From positions 3,100,001 through 3,164,000 of the forward strand of contig WAID01000006.1 of NCBI GenBank assembly GCA_016584495.1: a stretch of DNA of 64,000 bases, given 5' to 3'. This document shows positions 12,201-23,386 of this stretch, piece after piece. Under the pieces are notes generated by a model. That model ran no database searches, was not told the DNA's origin, and saw only the letters and a program-made list of their open reading frames with translations. Position 1 is the stretch's first letter; every line of letters begins with the position of its first letter. The position numbers and the translations under genes are program-made. The DNA comes from Celoporthe dispersa. Taxonomy: Eukaryota > Ascomycota > Sordariomycetes > Diaporthales > Cryphonectriaceae.

Positions 12201-13350
12201 CTTTTCTTCTTCTTTTTTGCTCAGACCCCCCTTCTTTAGTTAGACCATCTCTTCGTACGCTGCGAGAGGGCCTGCTCAGGTCATCACCGGAGAGAGACAT
12301 CACCACCCATTGTCTGGGATGGCCACCGTGCCAGGAGCACAGAGACCAAAGCCCGAACACTGCCTGCTACGAACTCCAGCCAAACCTCATGTGCTATGCG
12401 GAAGCGCAACAAGCGGGACCAGGGTCGGCAGGCCAGACTCTTCTAGCTGACTCTTTTTTCCCCCTCCTTCTTGGGAGGAGGATCACAACTTATCCGGCTG
12501 TTCGACCGGGTGGTTGTTATCAATGCCGTCTGGATGCACTGGCAGATGTCTCTGTTCTATTGATAGCTCCGGGGCTGGCCTCTTCACCGTATCGGCCATG
12601 TCCAGCTTTGCTGTCGTCAGTCGTGGGTACGAGGGTCACGGATAACAACAATCCAATCACCGCCAACCACGTCTGCCAGCCCACACACTCAGCTGCTCCC
12701 CCCCTTCCCCCCTCCCCTCCCCCCCTGGCGCAACCGCGCCTATTGTGCAGTTTATTATTATTATGATTATTCTTTTTACTCAACGAGCTGGTGGACCAGG
12801 ATGAGGAGAAATGCAGAGGCCGGGGGCGGGGGGAGCAAGTCTCGATGTCGTCTGCAGGGCGGCTGGCTGGCGGCACGGGGATGTTCACGTCATTTTTACT
12901 CTGCCTCGAAAAAGCCCTTCACCGTTTACTTCTTTGTTTTTGCTCCCGACCCAGCTCAGATGACCGGGGGCTTGACACCTGACACCCAAGGACCCCCCCT
13001 CCCCTCCCCCCTTCCCAGCGTGCGCCTGCCACGATCTGACCCGCAGCAAGAGACGGAGGGGCCCATGCATATCATCCATCAAGTCTCAGAGGGGGGTAGG
13101 CTGGCGCGATGATTAGCTGGAGACACAGCTGCAAGACGGACCGTTCTCCGCCCTACATAAGCCTAGGGTGCCGACGACCTAGCCTTTCGGCCGTTTGGCT
13201 GCGAGTAGGGGCAGCCTTTGAGATGGGCACAAACCGGGATTAGTGGCTTAGACTATGCTGCCCTTGAAGGTATACGGTACATTGCTGAGCAGTGTTGGAT
13301 GTTGCTAGTGAACCTCCCCTCCCCTGTGAGGATCTAGACAGACGGACAAG

Positions 13351-13376
13351 TTGAGAGAGAGAGAGAGAGAGAGAAA
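13351..13376. repeat. (GA)n microsatellite
   Basis: This is an uninterrupted GA run. A second similar run lies at 13905-13929. Confidence 0.85.
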
Positions 13377-16190
13377 AAGTGGTACAAGCATCTCCAGCCG
13401 AGCACGACATTCATTGTCTGCAGAACCTGGGCTCGGGATGTCGGTCAGAGGGTATTCCAACCCGTGAGATCTTGGGTGAGTTTGGCCCCCCCCTTCCTCC
13501 TCCTCCTAAAACATTGATCTGCCCGTTGGCATTTATCCTATTTTCCCGTCGCATACGAGGACAGGAGCGGTACCGTGGTCCACGGCTCGGTAGGTCTCAA
13601 CCTGATGTCGGCTCACACATCTTGGGAAGATAGGGCGGGAACGGATCCAGGGAAGGGCCCCTTCATGAACTCGGTTTCCTCTCTACAGACTTTTTGCCTC
13701 ACGCCTTGTACACGGCTCACGCAACCAGTGTCGAGCGGGTCGATACAGTCCCACCCTTGGACAGGGCAACGATGCGGCTTGATGTACCCCAATATGTTTT
13801 ACTTTTTCTTTTTTTATTTCATCTGGCGCACAACCATGTCCGAATTGATGGTCCAATTTCCTCTCTAACAACCTAAGCGTAATGACACGGGTAGACAGGA
13901 CACGAGAGAGAGAGAGAGAGAGAGAGAGGTGAGGCCTTTCACATCATCGGAACGCCGAGCCTCGCCGTCGTCATTCTTCTGCAGGCCGTACCGGATACTT
14001 TTCAGGACACACCTGAGGCCCACCCACACACATCCATGTCGCACTGCGGTCGCTCTTGGCGGCTTTCTTTTTAGTGAGGTGATATCAGGGGACCAAAGAG
14101 GCATGGTGGAAGCCCTCACCGCTATTCTCAAGCACGGCTGGGGCGTATCTATCTCCCGCGCTCACACTGGCCTTTTTTCTTTTTTTTTTTTTTGGTGGCT
14201 CTGGTATGGCACATTCCGGCGGGGACGTCACCTCTTGCCCCGACCAATGAAAAAATTTTGGAAAAATTCAACCACTTCCCTTTTATTTTCCTTCTTTTTT
14301 TTCTTCCTGCACTCCCCCCACCCCAGCTTTGAACCCCTGTTTTCGATGTTCCAGGAGGCAAGGGAGAGAGAGAGAGGGGGAGGAGAGGGATGCCGCCTGG
14401 GAGGAGGGACTTCACGTGGGATCCTCATGTCAAATGGCTGGGTGGGAGGGGTGGGCGCTCGGGATCGATGGTCGCCCCCCCCCCCGTGTGACCTCTTCCT
14501 CCTCCTCCTCTACGATCCTTGGGTCTGTGGTCGATAAGGGGTATCTGAACCTCAACCGTTCATCTAGAAACAATGGTGGTGGTGATGACGATAGGGGATC
14601 AGACCGGTCTGTCCTTACCGACAGCAGTCACTCCTCGCTTACAGCAGAACAGGGTCATCTCTTCCGGAGCTTACTGAGCTACCTCAGGCGCCAGGGTGAG
14701 ACCACGGTAACGGACATGGAGCTCCAATCTCGACAGAGAGTCAGCTGGACCTGTTGTTCTCTATCGGCATCGATCTGTTGTCAACAACTGCCTCCGGTGG
14801 TGGCATCCCCCCCCTTCCTCTCTCTCTCGCTCCAGACTAGGATCTTGCCTACTTCAGGAAGGTCAATCCATGGCAGGATCTCAGGGATTTAGTTTTCATT
14901 GTATTTTCCTGGATTTTTTTTGAGACATTTTTGGACCAAGAGGGCGATAAACGGGTGGCGCCCCTCTCTTGTGTGTGACGTGGTCGGTGGGACGTGGGAT
15001 TACATACTGCTTTGAGAAGGGGGGAGGGGATTTCACTTGTCCCCCTTCGCAACACCCTTGCGCACCGAGATACCAGCCTCTCTCTCTCTCCCTCTCCCTC
15101 TCCTCTTGACGGTCAGGCCAGTCTTGCGACGCTTGGGTCTCGGTGACATCTTTGCTTGTTTTTTTCTTCTTCTTCTCACACACTTGCCCTGGGACTCCTC
15201 CGTGCCCCTGCTCTGTACTCTGTACTGCAGCTGTCCTGGCCACACACTTGGATCCCGCTTCCCTGCTCCTGGAGATCATTACCCCCCCCCCCATATTTCG
15301 CGGCAGCTATGATGGGTAGCAAGGGGACTGGGCCCTGCAGATGGAAGCCACATGAAGCATGGCGAGTGCACATCCAAGGTGCAGCCAGAGCAGCATGTAC
15401 CGCACAGTACGTACACCATTAATCCCATGAAGAAGATACGGTCTACAAGTCACCTTTTTTTTTATTTTTCGTTTTTTTTTCTCTCTCCATGAGTTATTCC
15501 TGCGTTTGGGGGGTCTTGGTACGACTCGGAACAGCAAGCCACGAGCCTCGTTCTTTTTTCCTTCAATACTCTGGGTTGGGAACAGGCTAGGGCAGGTATG
15601 TTGTCTTCTTCTTCCGCTTGGTGCAAGGCCGTGAGGAAACCAACAGGCCTACCTGGAGCCTGATCTCGTCCTGGGCCCAGACCATCTCTCTCCCTCTCCC
15701 CCTCCCCCTCTAAGCCCCCCCTGCTGACACCTCATGCATGTCTCTGGCAATGCTAATGTACGTCCGATTCAAGACAGCGATCTCACGGCGCATCGCATCG
15801 TGTAAGATGACAGGCATGCGGATGCTGGACCACAGACTGCAAATACCTCTGCAGCTACAGGGGGGGTGGGGGAACCTCCTCCACCGCCACCATCACCACC
15901 AACGAGATTATTATTATTATTATGTCTCTCAATATAACAAAAAAAAAAAGAACACAAATCTGTTTTCCGACTTGGCCTGTCAGTGAGAGGCCCGTCATCC
16001 CACCCCTCCACCCCCATGCACCGCCGCCTCTTCACCGGCCGGTCCATCCATCCCCGTCATGCACTCCCAATGGGTCTTGGGGAGGAGGGGGGGAGGGGGA
16101 GGGACATATGGCTGCGTACCGTCGCAAGTGCAACCGCGGAACGCACAGGATATTTCGCCGTATGCACCTCGTGCATTGTACAGCGCGCAC

Positions 16191-16202
16191 TACTGTACAG
16201 TA
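16191..16202. repeat. Perfect 12 bp palindrome TACTGTACAGTA
   Basis: The 12 bases equal their own reverse complement and contain the GTAC core. Further GTAC copies lie within 20 bases on the right. A related odd palindrome, ATGTAC-A-GTACAT, is at 20188-20200. Confidence 0.7.
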
Positions 16203-16342
16203 CAGGTGGTAGTACTACAGGGTTGGGCCGGGTCCATGACGAGAGAGAGAGAGAGGGAGGGAGAGAGGACCAGTCTATTTATTCATTTTCCTCTCCACAC
16301 ACACCTCCTTTACCCTCCCCCAACCCATCTGGACAAGAGCAG

Positions 16343-16374
16343 TGGTGGTGGTGGTGGTGGTGGTGGTGGTGGTG
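16343..16374. repeat. (TGG)n trinucleotide repeat
   Basis: About ten uninterrupted TGG/GGT units lie in noncoding sequence. Confidence 0.9.
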
Positions 16375-17123
16375 TTGGCTGCGCCTTACTTAGTACGTGA
16401 TCCTGGCGAGCGCGGTAAGAGGAAAAGAAAGAGCAGAAATTAGAAAAGAGAGATGGACAACGCATCCATCCATCCACGTCTCGGTGCCTACTAGAGTCCC
16501 CACGGTGGCGAGTTCCTGAGAGGCTTCCACAAGATGAAGGTGGGAAAAAGAAAGACAGGGAGAGAGAGAGAGAGAGAGGTCTCCAGAGAGGCACGAGAGG
16601 GTAGGAGGGGGGGTTGAGAAGACGCCACACTGCCAACTACCAGCGCCAGCCTGGTGTGGTGGAGCAAGGTGGCACGACATGCGCAAAAGATAGCCACGGT
16701 ATGGCTTGTCTATCACACCCTCTTCTTTTCCTCCCTCTCCCCTTCCAAGGGCCCCGAGGGTGGTGGTGTGCGGGATCTCACAGTCTGGGGAGTGGGGAGG
16801 GATCTAGGGCGATGATGGGTGGTCATGTCGTGTCCCTCAAGGATTGCTGGCCTTTTTTTTTAACCCTCTTTTCTCTCTCTCTCTCTTGCTGTCTCTTCTC
16901 TTTGCAACCATCCTGACTTGGGTGGTAGTGGTGAGTAGTAATGATTGCCCCCCCCCTCTCCTTCTTCCCCCTCCTCCTCCTCGTCCTCGCAAAAGGCGGC
17001 CGCCAGGGCTGGTGCGGTCCAGCCAGATCCTACCACACGGCAATCTTGGCACGTTCTGGGTCAGGGAAGAAAGTCCGACAATAGTACAGCTCTCGAGGTG
17101 TGTTACACGACTCTCTACTGTGT

Positions 17124-17128
<5 letters not shown>

Positions 17129-17159
<31 letters not shown>
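17129..17159. repeat. (AC)n microsatellite
   Basis: A perfect AC run is followed by a purine-rich (AG) stretch. Confidence 0.9.
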
Positions 17160-17622
17160 GACAGACAGAGAGAGAAAGAGACAAAAGAGAGAGGGCAAGC
17201 AAGGCATATACCATGTACCATGCATTATGCTGTTACTGCTTCCCTTCCCGGGAGTTGGTAGTGCTGCTCTCAGCTCCGTCCCTCCCTCCCTCTCTCTCTC
17301 TCCCTCTCTCTCCATCTCTCTTCCTTGACTCCCTCCCCACATCCATCCTACCCGCTGCACAATCCTCCTCCGTCCGCCGTTGCGTCGTTCCCGTCGCGTC
17401 GTGCTTGTCCTCCTGCGGCTGCAGGTATGATGCGCATATCCAGGATCACCGACGTGGGGGGGAGAGAGGGAGAGAGAGAAAAGAAAAGAAAAAAAAAGGG
17501 AAAAGGGGGGGTCCCAGGGCGGGTGGTGGGTGTACGGTACTATTTCCTTGTTTCTCAAAGCAGTCGTAGCAGGCAGCAGGAGGGCCTGGCTGATTCGTCG
17601 TGACATTACACAGCACAAAACT

Positions 17623-17631
17623 CTGTGTGTG

Positions 17632-17660
<29 letters not shown>
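17623..17660. repeat. Composite (GT)n(CT)n repeat
   Basis: A GT run passes directly into a CT run of similar length. Confidence 0.9.
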
Positions 17661-17662
<2 letters not shown>

Positions 17663-17947
17663 TGTGGGTAAACCTTGTGAATCCCACAAGCCAGGAAGCC
17701 CGCCGGGCCACACAAGTATTTGTTGATGAATTTTTATTTTATTTTCTATTTTCTTGTTCGCGGTTTTAGCTAAGTATGGGAGGGGATACATTATCTCTAA
17801 CGGCTGGATGCGCTGGGCTTGTGCTGTGCTGGGCTGGAGGAGGCAGGTTATGTGTGTGCGTGTGTGTGCTGCAGTTGTTTCCACACAGGCTCGTCATGCG
17901 ATGCAGATGCGAACCCAGCCGGCACTTGGACGCGTCACGGGCCCCAT

Positions 17948-17949
17948 GT

Positions 17950-18000
<51 letters not shown>

Positions 18001-18001
18001 G
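17948..18001. repeat. Composite (TG)n(AG)n repeat
   Basis: About twelve TG units join about twelve AG units without a spacer. This is the longest compound microsatellite in the window. Confidence 0.9.
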
Positions 18002-18641
18002 GCTGGATGGCTTGCTACGTTCTACAATGACCTGCATGAGCGACTGCTACTACTACTACTACATCAACAAAAACAAGACACAAAAACAGAAAATAAAGTA
18101 TCGAGGCAGCCGGACTTGGGGAGGAGGTGAGCACACATAGAGTCTACACACTTTTGTATTTCCCGTAGGACTCAACCTCGAGGAGAAGAGAGAAATGTAC
18201 ATAGTACTGATGCATATCCGACGGCTCCCTGCATTTTCCCCCGGATCCGAGATGGGGGGCAGGAGGAGGAGGATCCGGACGGCACGATCCTGTCTTTTTC
18301 CTCTTTTTTTTTTTTTTTGGTCCTCCTTTCGAGGACACAAAACATACACATACACACACAGAGAGAGAACAAAGGTCTCATTGCAACCCACCTCAATTTT
18401 CTTACCTTCTTTTTTCTCTCTCTCTTTCTGGGGCCAGAAATGATCTCCAGATCCGCTCGTCATGAGCGAAGAAACCCCCTCCTCGTCCAGGAGGAGGAGG
18501 CAAAAAGCGCCTGTCCCGCTCCCGAACATGTCTTGCCCGTAGGCGCCTCTGATCCCCTCCTACCCAAAATAGTCAACTCCTCCCATCTCTGGGAAGGGGA
18601 GGGGGGGAGGGGCGGGTGGTAGCGGTTTTTCCCTTTTTTTT

Positions 18642-18652
<11 letters not shown>

Positions 18653-18677
<25 letters not shown>

Positions 18678-18678
18678 C
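18653..18678. repeat. (GT)n microsatellite
   Basis: A perfect GT run of about 13 units lies between a T homopolymer on the left and a G-rich run on the right. Confidence 0.9.
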
Positions 18679-19374
18679 GAAGGGGGGGGGGTGGCTAATA
18701 ATTTACAGCAATCCTACTGCTACTACTGCTACGTAGATAGATGTATGTCTGCCTCTCCTCCCCTCCCCTCCCCCCCTCCATGAAGAGAAGGAAAGAAGAT
18801 AAATCGAAGGAGGGTAGGGGGGAAAACGCCATATGAGGAAGATTCCGCCGTTGTATTGAAACTCGATACGGCGAGGTCTACGGGCCCTTCCGTGAGCTGA
18901 ATCGAAGGAGGCAGGAGAGGAGAAGGGGGAGGGGGAGGGGGAGGGAGGACAAGGCTATCGTTATTACTACTGTTACTAGTAGTAGGACTATAGTGGTCTG
19001 ACTTGAATGCCGTGCTTGGAAGGGCACACGGCAGATGCGAGACAGTCGGTTTCTGGGTCTGGGCCGTGTCAAGAGTTCTTCTGCTTGGGGGTTGTGTGCA
19101 CATATCCGACCCAGAAAAAAAAAAGAAAAAAAAAGTACACAGACATACACACAGAGAGGGAGAGAGAGGGAGAGCAAGGGTCCTATGCGCAGTCTCCGAA
19201 TTTGTCTGATGTGCACTTTCGAGGGTGTGGTTGAATCTGAGTCTACTAAAGTCCCTCACTATCTTATTCCTGTTTTTCCTCTTTCTTTCCTGCTCTACTG
19301 CACACCGCAACTCTACAACCGGTCGTGTCGTTGCCCACCCCCACCTCCTTCGATATGTTTCAGCCTCCAGCCCC

Positions 19375-19401
19375 GTGTGTGTGTGTGTGTGTGTGTGTGT
19401 G
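19375..19401. repeat. (GT)n microsatellite
   Basis: A perfect GT run lies in noncoding DNA. Confidence 0.9.
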
Positions 19402-22400
19402 GTGGTATCATCCATCGGTGGTGCCGTTGTCCCGTAGTAGGCTGGTGCGCTGGGTGTCCTCCCCGGGGGGCGGGGGGCGGAGCAAGCAAGCCAGCCAGCC
19501 GAAATACAAACAGCTGCACTGCCGCGCCTGGGCCCTAGATGATGATGATGATGATTATTATCTGGTTGGTTCTAAACTTTTTCCTTTTCCCTCTCTTTCT
19601 TGGTAATAAGCTAGGCTAGCCACGACCCATGGTCCATACCGAGAGGCAATCACTGATCAGACGACCAAGACAGCACGGCAGCCTGGTGTGAGAATGACCT
19701 GTGACGATCAGAAAGGGACACACACACAAGAGAAGAAAAAAAGGATCAGCCAGCTAGCTGCCTGGCCTAGGGAGCAATCGTCATCACGGGGGATGGTTGG
19801 TTCGCCCACATCCTTTTCCTTTCTCCTCTCCCCATCCCTCTTTTCCTCTCTCCCTCCCTCGGCCCACAGCCAAGAAGAGAGTGGACGAGGACACGAGACA
19901 GGGTCGAGGAACAAAAGGGAAGGTCGTAAGAAAAAAAGAAAAATCTAAAAAAGACAAGCCAGAGGGGACCGGTCAGAAGGGGGTCCCGGCCGGAGAGGGA
20001 AACCACCCGCCAACCCCCCCCCCCAGCCACTCTACATTTTTTTCTTCTTAATCACGAGGATGATGCAGGCGTGTCGTCGCATCGAGCTGGGTGTATGTGT
20101 GTGCGTGTATGCATACAAACACCTGCCGTAGAGGAGATGGATGGTCTGTGAGGACCGTTCAAGCGTACTGCTACTACCACAGTAGATATGTACAGTACAT
20201 CATATGCATATTGGTCATGATATTATCACTCATATCACCAAGGGACTACTTGCTATATGGTCCCTGATTTTTTGTTTTTTTCTCCCCGCAGGGGGAGACA
20301 AGGAGAGCAGCAGCACCTTGAAAGCGCCGATCCGGGAGGAAAAAAAAAAAATTGGACCCCTTCCCCCTCCGTCTAACGATGAGGGTCCGTCATGTTGTTT
20401 CTTTTCTTTCTTTCTTTCTCTTGTCATACGTATAGTGCGCTTCTGCTGCATGAGGCACAGCATCATCATCTGCTTACCCGTCTGTCGTGAGCACGGGAGA
20501 GGGAAGCCTAGTTGAGAGCTGCGAAGGGTGGGAGGGGGGGCATCTTCTCCTCCCCCTCTTCTTGTCTTCGAGACGACATCAGCTTGCAGATAACACTACA
20601 GATAGATAGTATCATAGTGCATGTTCTCTTTTCTTTTTTTTCTTTCTTTTCTTCTTCCCCTTTTTTTTCTATGGGTTCGTACGCAGCTCTAGGAAATCCG
20701 TGCTCGTCCTCTACCCATATTGTCGTCGTCGTTGATATTGTTGTAGTGCTTATTAGTAGATCATCGAATGACGTGCAGACGGGAGATGAAAAAGAAAAAA
20801 GGAAAGCTAAAAAAAATAAAAAAAATAAAAAAAGAGACAAGAATAAGACAAAGTTTCAGCATCCTGGGCATCATGCAATGCAGGACGGACAGCCCGTCTC
20901 TTGTCTCGTCCCGCCTTGTGACCTGTTACTTGCAGTACCGTCCACCGGGAGGAGGTCCTGCGACAGTCAAGATCAGAACCTGTCGCCTCGTCCCGCAGCG
21001 CATGGTGTTTGACGCAGATGCGGATGCAGGACGCAGGACGGACGCAGGTGCAGACGCAAGTTGAATGCAAGCCGTACACGCACCCACCCACGCAAGGGTC
21101 TCCGGCCGGGGAAAAAGAAAGAAAGAAAAAAAGGAGAAGAAGAAATCTAAAACCCCAACTGCCGCTGCCGTCGCCGAAACAAGAACGTGGGGGGGAGGGG
21201 GGAGCAAAGGGAGGGAGGGAGGACGGGATCTCGGAAGACACTCATTTGTTGAATGGTATGCGTGATTGACATTGCAGGATGATTTCTGTTTCTGCTACTG
21301 CTGCTGCTGCTGGGGGGCCCGAGGCGAAGCGAACCATTTCCTAGCATCACTGCAGGCTGCTTTGCAGCAGAGGAGGAGGGGGGGGAAGGGGTTGAAATTT
21401 TGATTTTTTTTTTTTGACTTTTGACCTGCGTGGTTATCGGGCCAGGTTTCCTCTGCTATTGCTTGCCCAGACGAAGAAACCTTGCTCGAGACACCATCGT
21501 GCATATGTCCAAACCCAATCGTGTGACCTCGGATCCGAAGACGAGCGATGGGGATCGGACGAGATGGATGGGTGGGAGAGGAGGTAGCATCTGTGCGCCC
21601 CCAGGGCAAGACCGAGCCGGTCGTGGGCTTTGTCCTGTAATGGTCGGTATAAAATGTCACGTTAAGCATGGGCGATCCTGTCTTTTTTCTCTTCCCTGCA
21701 ACTTACCTTGCGGGCGTACGTAGTACCATAGAGAGCGAGAGAGAGAGAGAGTGTGTGTGTGTCGTCGCCGGCGGAGTGCGCCGAGATGGGCATAGTCTCC
21801 TGAGAGAGGCGTTCCCTTGCACTGACCTTTTCTTTTTTTTTCTTTCTCTCCTTCTTTCGGGCTGCTCTGCCGAGAACCCGCTCTTGCAGAGATGCAGGTC
21901 GTGGGGCTATAAGGTGAGAGAGAGCGTGGGAGTGGGTGGTGGTGAGGCCCCCCCTCGCCCTGATGAAAGAAATGTAGCCTAGGTGATCTTGTGCAGTAGT
22001 CAGATGTGTTCCTTATCGTCTATTCTGGTGAGGTCTGTTGGAGGTGAGGTGGCAGGGTGAAATCCGATGCCGACAAGTCGAGGGCGAAGAAAGGGGCGGT
22101 GGTGACGGAGAAGGTGCTCACATGACCGCGCGAATCATGGGCGCCGCTAAGAAACGCGCCCCATCCGCGGCGACGCAGAGATCGTGACGCCACACAGGTC
22201 AGCAGCGGCGACAGAGGAAGCACCAGCTCATCCTACGCGCGAGAAGAGCAGACATGACCAGGCAGCCGGCCACAGCTGATCAGTCTGAGATAATAAGGGC
22301 CATGCCGTGATCCTCCAGTCCTCCGACAAGCACGTCAGATACACACACGCGCGCGCGCTTTTTTTCTTTCTTCTCTCTCTCTCTCTCTCTTTCTTTCTAC

Positions 22401-22408
22401 CTCCCACG

Positions 22409-22879
22409 ATGCCTCCACCACCATCAGGACCACCCCTCCCCAAGACCGCCCAGCCCAGACACGGCCGCAACTTCGACCCCTGGAACGCAGTCTCCCTCGG
22501 CCACCAGCGCGCCGAGACAAAGGGCCCCCAGGGCTGGCGCGAGAACCGCACCCGCAAGCTACACAGCCAGCTGTCTGCGGGGGGCACGGGCGGCACGCGG
22601 CTCTCTGATGCCGTCGGCCGCGGGTCCGAGACTTTGATGAGGAGAGGAACGAGCTGGTCCCCAGGGAGGTGAGGGCGCGGGCAGCGAATAGCGTTGTGGA
22701 TATGCTGCAGAGGCCGGGGTCGATGAGGTCGGGCAGCGGCAGGAGCATGTCGCCTGAGAAGGGGAAGAGCCAGCGGGTGGCCACACGGGAGGAGGAGGAG
22801 GAGCACCACGACGGTGGTGGTGGTGGTGGCGGCGGCGATGGTGGTGGTGACCACGAGCCGGCCAGGGCCCAAGGCCGAG

Positions 22880-22922
<43 letters not shown>

Positions 22923-23386
22923 GATATTCAGCGGGCTGGTCATCTACGTCAACGGTTCCACCCACCCGCTCGTCAGCGACCACAAGCTGAAGCACATCCT
23001 CGTCCAGCACGGTGCCCGCATGTCTATCCACCTCGGGAGGCGGCAGGTCACACACGTCATCCTGGGGAGGCCATCGGGACCGAATAGCGGCGGCGTCGGT
23101 GTCGGTGCTGGAGGAGGGCTCGCGGGCGGGAAGCTCGAGAAGGAGGTCCGCCGGGTCGGGGGCCGTGGTGTCAAGTTCGTCGGCGTCGAGTGGTGAGTTC
23201 TCGTCCCTCACAAGCGCCTCTGGGATGTTCTGCGCAGGTTGCTGACGGGGTGGGTGTGCACACAGGGTCCTCGAGAGTCTCAAGGCGGGCCGTCGCCTGC
23301 CTGAGGCGAGATTCGCCAACCTCAAGATCGCCTCCCAGGGACAGACGAGCGTTCTCGGCGCATTCGCAAGGAAGACTGCCTCGTGA
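22409..23386 (+). CDS. Single-BRCT-domain protein (REV1-type BRCT), with one frame break
   Basis: Exon 1 is 22409-23192 and exon 2 is 23266-23386. The 73 bp intron has GTGAGT and CACAG ends and splits a Trp codon. About 301 aa if one base missing near 22626 (in GGGTCCGAG) is restored; without it the frame stops at 22670-22672. The N-terminal 140 residues are disordered and basic, followed by an acidic/Gly/Ser linker with poly-Ser from (AGC)n at 22879-22920. A BRCT domain fills the C-terminal half: KIFSGLVIYVNG at its start resembles the REV1 BRCT, followed by a glycine-rich loop, then VKFVGVEWVLES with the conserved Trp near the end. No polymerase domain follows, so this is a BRCT-only protein, probably binding phosphoproteins or DNA ends in DNA repair. 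The start ATG follows a CT-rich leader (TCCCACG-ATG). The domain call is firm and the biological role is inferred. Confidence 0.8.
22879..22920 (+). repeat. (AGC)n coding repeat (poly-Ser)
   Basis: Fourteen AGC codons give an uninterrupted serine tract just before the BRCT domain. It is a likely length-polymorphic spacer. Confidence 0.9.

Larger units (their letters stand above)
340..22400. other. 22 kb gene-poor, repeat-rich intergenic region
   Basis: I find no reading frame here with protein-like composition, intron signals or recognisable motifs. The open frames present are Arg/Pro/Ser/Cys-rich and mostly overlap on both strands. The content is microsatellites, long CT/GA-biased tracts, homopolymers, a CAGGT-type minisatellite and repeated GTAC-containing palindromes. 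The stretches 8.3-10.3 kb and 22.0-22.3 kb have more even composition but still no convincing gene. It lies between two divergently transcribed genes, so it may carry their regulatory DNA and untranslated leaders or unannotated non-coding transcripts. I cannot exclude small genes made only of short exons. Confidence 0.6.

Noticed and set aside
13905..13929. Regularly spaced GA runs that could suggest a CRISPR-like array
   Set aside because: They are simple dinucleotide repeats without unique spacers, in eukaryotic DNA.
22669..23196. Separate gene starting at GTG within the BRCT exon
   Set aside because: The frame reads naturally further upstream (DEERNELVPREV) and joins the preceding frame by one missing base; it is one gene.
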